Below are positions 23,253 through 26,593 of a stretch of DNA of 26,593 bases, one piece after another (the first letter of the stretch is position 1; every line of letters begins with the position of its first letter). The position numbers and the translations under genes were made by a program. The notes beneath the pieces were generated by a model that made no database searches, was not told where the DNA came from, and saw only the letters and a list, made by a program, of their open reading frames with translations. Origin of the DNA: Bacteroidota bacterium (GTDB taxonomy: Bacteria; Bacteroidota; Bacteroidia; UKL13-3); NCBI GenBank assembly GCA_018883485.1, contig VEQB01000001.1, forward strand, positions 1 through 26,593, written 5' to 3'.

Positions 23253-25147
23253 TTTGCAACAGCTACATACATGCCTTTAATTTCTGCAGCATATTTCTGC
23301 TCTACAATCTTGCGCTTAATTTTCTGCGTTGGCGTCATTTCTCCGGCGTCTAAACTAAAGACCCTACGTTTTAAGGCAAAATGTTTTACGCGTTCAAATT
23401 TACCTAAATCTTTAGCATATTTATTTAGGTCCTCCTCAATCCATTTTCTAATATTTTCTTCGCGTATAAAATCATCACTAGCCTCAAAGTAATCTTCTTT
23501 AAACCCAAAAACCTCTTTTATTTCTTCTCTGGAAGGAACAATAATGGCGGTTAAGTATTCTTGATTGTCGCCAATTAAAAAGATTTGCTCTATACGATTC
23601 GACTTTAAATAGGTGTTTTCTATGGGTGTTGGATAAACGTTTTTACCAAAAGAGTTTACCAAAATATTTTTGATCCTATCTGTTATTTTAAGGTAACCTT
23701 TATAGAACTTTCCTACGTCACCTGTATGTAACCAGCCATCTGGATCTATGGCTTCTGCTGTGGCTTCTGGTAAATTCCAATAGCCTTTCATTACGTTTCT
23801 TCCTCTAACTAAAATTTCACCTTCTGGGCTTTCAAAATCTGGCTTAAATGAATCGAAAGTTTGAATGGTAATAATCTCTTTGGTTTCTGGGTTTTGAATG
23901 GCAACTTCATTTAATCTACCCACTCTACCTACCGCGCCAAATACTTGTCTATGGGGCTCGTTAACGGTAACCAAAGGTGAGGTTTCTGTTAAACCATAAC
24001 CTTCGCAAACTAAAACTCCAATGTTGCCAAAGAATTCGCCCACGTGCTGTGGCATGGCGCCTCCACCACTAATCATAATTTTCATGTTGCCACCAAGCTT
24101 CTCTTTTATTTTAGAAAAAACCAATTTTTCGGCAATCATTAACTTTAAAGAAAGCAATGGACCTGGCGTTTTATCTGCTTCTTTTAAGAACCTGCGTTGC
24201 TCCCCTTGGGCAACAGCCCAATTAAATATTTTAAGGCTTAATCCACCTTTAGAGGTTACATTTTTTCTTACTCTTTCTTCAATGCGTTCTAAAAGCCTAG
24301 GTACTGTTAATATTGCAGTTGGCTTTACCTCCTGAATATTCGATGTAAGCGCTTCTAGGCTTTGTGCAAAGGCAATTTGTGTACCAACCACAGTGCTTAA
24401 ATAGTACGTGGCAGTGCGTTCATACACGTGGCACATCGGAAGGAAGGATAAGAAAACATAATCCTTATCTACTATATCAATTAACTCCAAGGCCATTTCC
24501 AAGTCACTCAAGAAATTATCGTGGGTAAGCATGGCTCCTTTTGGTTTGCCGGTAGTTCCCGAGGTGTATAAAAGACAACTTAAATCGTCGCGCTTTACGG
24601 TTATTAGCGCAGCTTCAATGGCATCTTTTAATTGTGGGTACAATGCAGCGCCTTCTTTAATAAGTTGCTGGTAAGAGATTACACCTTCTTCTGGTTTGCT
24701 GGGTTCAAAGGCTGAAATTACATATTTTAGGCTTGGACATTTTGCCCTAATTTTTTGAATTTTCTTTAAGAGAAATGGGGTTCCTACTAAAATACATTTA
24801 GACCCAGAATCATTGATAATGTATTCTATTTCTCCTTCAGCCAAAGTAGGATAAATAGATACATTCACCAAACCCAATTGCATGAGTGCCTGGTCGTAAA
24901 TGATATATTCTGGGCAATTTTCTATAAGCAGAGCGCACATCTCCTGCTTTTTTAAACCCTTATCCATTAGCCAAGCAGATATGGCATTGGCTTCATCCAA
25001 TACTTGTTTATAGCTAATTCCTCTATAACTATCTTTGTTCTTTTCTAACAGATAAATGCTATCAGGAGTTTTGATGTTATTTGCTACATTACGTAAGAAA
25101 TAATGCAAAGACTCGAATTGAAAGTTGAACTTATTTTTTGGTTCCAT
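23249..25147 (-). CDS. Long-chain fatty acid-CoA ligase (AMP-forming)
   Basis: This 632-residue protein is a full-length member of the acyl-adenylate-forming superfamily. It activates fatty acids to acyl-CoA through acyl-AMP. Landmarks in order: the P-loop-like 'YTSGTTGKPKG' (194-204), 'PMCHVYER' (237-244), 'GYGLTETSP' (383-391), 'GWLHTGDVG' (471-479) with the ATP-ribose Asp, 'ITDRIKN' (488-494), and 'SFGKNVYP' (499-506) at the hinge to the C-terminal lid. The long insertions fit the eukaryote-like long-chain group (FAA1/FadD15-type) rather than E. coli FadD. No membrane span is evident. It follows the def gene on the same strand, but a hairpin between them suggests separate transcription. 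Confidence 0.92.
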   Translation of the reverse strand: MEPKNKFNFQFESLHYFLRNVANNIKTPDSIYLLEKNKDSYRGISYKQVLDEANAISAWLMDKGLKKQEMCALLIENCPEYIIYDQALMQLGLVNVSIYPTLAEGEIEYIINDSGSKCILVGTPFLLKKIQKIRAKCPSLKYVISAFEPSKPEEGVISYQQLIKEGAALYPQLKDAIEAALITVKRDDLSCLLYTSGTTGKPKGAMLTHDNFLSDLEMALELIDIVDKDYVFLSFLPMCHVYERTATYYLSTVVGTQIAFAQSLEALTSNIQEVKPTAILTVPRLLERIEERVRKNVTSKGGLSLKIFNWAVAQGEQRRFLKEADKTPGPLLSLKLMIAEKLVFSKIKEKLGGNMKIMISGGGAMPQHVGEFFGNIGVLVCEGYGLTETSPLVTVNEPHRQVFGAVGRVGRLNEVAIQNPETKEIITIQTFDSFKPDFESPEGEILVRGRNVMKGYWNLPEATAEAIDPDGWLHTGDVGKFYKGYLKITDRIKNILVNSFGKNVYPTPIENTYLKSNRIEQIFLIGDNQEYLTAIIVPSREEIKEVFGFKEDYFEASDDFIREENIRKWIEEDLNKYAKDLGKFERVKHFALKRRVFSLDAGEMTPTQKIKRKIVEQKYAAEIKGMYVAVAN

Positions 25148-25210
25148 TACAATTTATTAACGGTGCGAATAAAGAGATTTTGTCTTTAGGCTTCAAACGA
25201 TATTGCTCAA

Positions 25211-25245
25211 AAATTAAAAAAGTTTTTGCATAAAATGCAAAAACT
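25211..25245 (-). terminator. Hairpin terminator after def
   Basis: AGTTTTTGCA (25221-25230) and TGCAAAAACT (25236-25245) form a perfect 10-pair stem around TAAAA. On the minus strand a T-rich stretch (complement of 25211-25220) follows, as expected after def, whose stop is at 25264. The stem is AT-rich, so strength is uncertain. Confidence 0.65.
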
Positions 25246-25263
25246 CTTGTTTTAGAATTGGTT

Positions 25264-25818
25264 TTAGCGGGTGGCGGGAATCCGCATTTTATAATCAACA
25301 CGCGCGGCACCCTTAGATATAGCTATCAATTTATTTTTTAGTAAACGCCTTTTTAGTTGCGAAATATGGTCAACAAAAAGTTTCCCTTTACAATGGTCGT
25401 ATTCATGTTGAATTACTCTTGCCGCAATGCCATCATAAGCTTCTTCTATGGTTTCGAAGGTTTCATTTTGATAGCGGATGCGTAATTTAGCATGTCTGCT
25501 TACATTTTCTCTGATGTGCGGAATGCTTAAACAACCTTCTTCATATTCCCATCTTTCGCCGTTTTCTTCTAAGATTTCTGCGTTAATAAATACCTTTTTC
25601 TCATTGGGATAATCTTCGTTTTCAAATGCCTCGGTATCTATAATAAACAAGTTAATGGCTTTCCCAACTTGGGGAGCAGCCAGACCTACACCATGCGCAT
25701 GATACATGGTTTCCCACATATTGGCTATGAGTTCTGCTAATTTTGGATAATCTGGTCCTATGTTCTCTCCTATTTTACGGAGCACAGGATCGCCAAAGGC
25801 AACAATTGGTAAAATCAT
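25264..25818 (-). CDS. def: Peptide deformylase
   Basis: This 184-residue enzyme removes the formyl group from the N-terminal methionine of new proteins. All three family motifs are present: GVGLAAPQ (43-50), EGCLS (94-98), and QHEYDH (137-142). C96, H138 and H142 bind the metal and E139 is catalytic. Insertions around 62-93 ('DTEAFENEDYPNEKKVF') are usual in Bacteroidota deformylases. It starts 2 bases after ruvX and is the last gene of the sensor kinase-ruvX-def operon. A hairpin follows 19 bases after the stop. Confidence 0.96.
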   Translation of the reverse strand: MILPIVAFGDPVLRKIGENIGPDYPKLAELIANMWETMYHAHGVGLAAPQVGKAINLFIIDTEAFENEDYPNEKKVFINAEILEENGERWEYEEGCLSIPHIRENVSRHAKLRIRYQNETFETIEEAYDGIAARVIQHEYDHCKGKLFVDHISQLKRRLLKNKLIAISKGAARVDYKMRIPATR

Positions 25819-25820
25819 AT

Positions 25821-26237
25821 TTAATAACTATTGGCTTCCATATAGGACTGAAGAATCAATACAGCGCTAATTTGGTCGATGTTTCCCTTTTTTTGCCGGT
25901 CTTTTTTCTTCATTCCCATTTCTACCATCGCGTGCGAGGCCATTCTTGAGGTTAGGCGTTCGTCTACACGATGAATAGGTGTTTTTGGAAACGATTTAGC
26001 CAACAAAGATATAAATTTTTCTGTAGCTGGCGCAGATTCCGAATCTGTACCGTCCATTTGTAAGGGTTTTCCTACAACAAAAGCCTCTACTTCTTCTTTG
26101 CTGCAGTAATTTTTTAGCCAAACAATGGCTTCATGCGCTGCAACTGTAGCTAAACTAGAGGCAATTATTTTTAGTGGGTCGGTAACTGCCAACCCAATTC
26201 TTTTGGTACCAAAATCTATGGCTAAAATTCTTCCCAT
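25821..26237 (-). CDS. ruvX: Putative pre-16S rRNA nuclease / Holliday junction resolvase YqgF
   Basis: This 138-residue protein has an RNase H-like fold. It begins 'ILAIDFGTKRIGLAVTDP' (4-21), the first catalytic Asp being in 'AIDFG', and continues 'FVVGKPLQMDGTDSE' (53-67), 'HRVDERLTSRMA' (89-100), and 'GNIDQISAVLILQSYM' (118-133), which carries a late catalytic Asp. These are the conserved blocks of YqgF/RuvX, which trims the 5' end of 16S rRNA precursor. Its ATG overlaps the stop of the upstream sensor kinase by one base, and def begins 2 bases after its end, so the three genes are co-transcribed. Confidence 0.95.
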   Translation of the reverse strand: MGRILAIDFGTKRIGLAVTDPLKIIASSLATVAAHEAIVWLKNYCSKEEVEAFVVGKPLQMDGTDSESAPATEKFISLLAKSFPKTPIHRVDERLTSRMASHAMVEMGMKKKDRQKKGNIDQISAVLILQSYMEANSY

Positions 26238-26593
26238 TATTCGGCTGCTAAGATAATTCTAAACGTGGTACCTTTACCTAGTTCTGAATGGCGCACATAA
26301 ATTTGCCCTTTATGGTATTGCTCAATAATGCGTTTTACCAAAGATAAACCTAATCCCCAGCCACGTTTTTTTGTGGTGTAGCCTGGTTTAAAAACGGTTT
26401 TAAATTTGTTCCTGGGTATTCCTTTTCCAGTATCACTTATATCAATATAAACGTGGGTTTTATCATGATTTAGTAGCACGGTAAGTTTGCCTTTTCCGTC
26501 CATGGCGTCTACCGCATTTTTGCAAACATTCTCTATTACCCACTCAAATAAGGGAATGTTAATTTTAGCCCAATTTCCTGGTTTACCTATTTC
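26237..26593 (-). CDS. Sensor histidine kinase, C-terminal ATPase domain (5' truncated by the window)
   Basis: The frame runs off the right edge of the window, so the N-terminal sensing and phosphoacceptor parts are not visible. The 118 residues seen form a HATPase_c domain: an N-box 'ENVCKNAVDAM', a G1 box 'DISDTGKGIP', a short lid with 'FKPGYTTKKRGWG', the G2 box 'GWGLGLSLVKRIIE', and a final strand 'GKGTTFRIIL'. These bind ATP in two-component sensor kinases. An ATG at 26503 lies within the N-box and is not the start. The stop TAA overlaps the ruvX ATG by one base, so ruvX and def sit behind it. The signal it senses is unknown. Confidence 0.9.
   Translation of the reverse strand, partial: EIGKPGNWAKINIPLFEWVIENVCKNAVDAMDGKGKLTVLLNHDKTHVYIDISDTGKGIPRNKFKTVFKPGYTTKKRGWGLGLSLVKRIIEQYHKGQIYVRHSELGKGTTFRIILAAE

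Noticed and set aside
24021..24335. 104-codon plus-strand frame opposite the acyl-CoA synthetase
   Set aside because: It lies across conserved synthetase motifs on the other strand and shows no domain of its own.

Overview
The window looks like chromosomal DNA from an AT-rich member of the Bacteroidota. Three secreted proteins end in a type IX secretion (Por) sorting domain with the usual 'YPNP' start. There are Bacteroidetes-type lipoproteins, a PorT-like outer-membrane barrel, and several upstream elements matching the Bacteroidota promoter TTG-N17-23-TAnnTTTG. Shine-Dalgarno sequences are mostly missing. I cannot place it below phylum level. No insertion sequence, phage, integrase or CRISPR array was seen.

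Positions 1-8041 (+) form one compact operon for beta-glucan breakdown. It holds the C-terminal part of a large protein that may be a beta-1,3-glucan phosphorylase, a GH17 lipoprotein, a GH30 lipoprotein, a GPH/MelB-type sugar transporter fused in frame to a GH17 domain, and two soluble GH17 proteins. My reading is that the lipoproteins trim a beta-1,3/1,6-glucan such as laminarin outside the inner membrane. The transporter would then import the oligosaccharides, and the cytoplasmic GH17 domains and the phosphorylase would finish the job. No SusC/SusD pair is in the window. Next to it, on the opposite strand, is a NrtR-type regulator whose Nudix box is dead (8046-8771). It is divergent from a T9SS-exported protein made only of beta-sandwich, probably glycan-binding, modules (8881-10722). 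Two TACT-N3-AGTA palindromes sit between them.

Positions 10889-16367 hold housekeeping and poorly known genes: a P-loop kinase and a dCMP deaminase-like gene (+), a glycosyltransferase and LpxH-like phosphoesterase pair with overlapping ends (-), a DUF1456/YehS protein (-), an outer-membrane barrel gene whose signal peptide is split by a 9-T run, and two uncharacterised proteins (+).

Positions 16490-21700 contain tRNA-Phe(GAA) with its own promoter and terminator, a secreted M43-type metalloprotease, a small lipoprotein, a possible 26-residue membrane peptide flanked by a promoter and a terminator, and a 944-residue SBBP-repeat surface protein.

Positions 21718-26593 hold core metabolism: class I fructose-bisphosphate aldolase (-), a GNAT acetyltransferase (+), long-chain acyl-CoA synthetase (-), and a minus-strand operon of a sensor kinase (cut by the window edge), ruvX and def.
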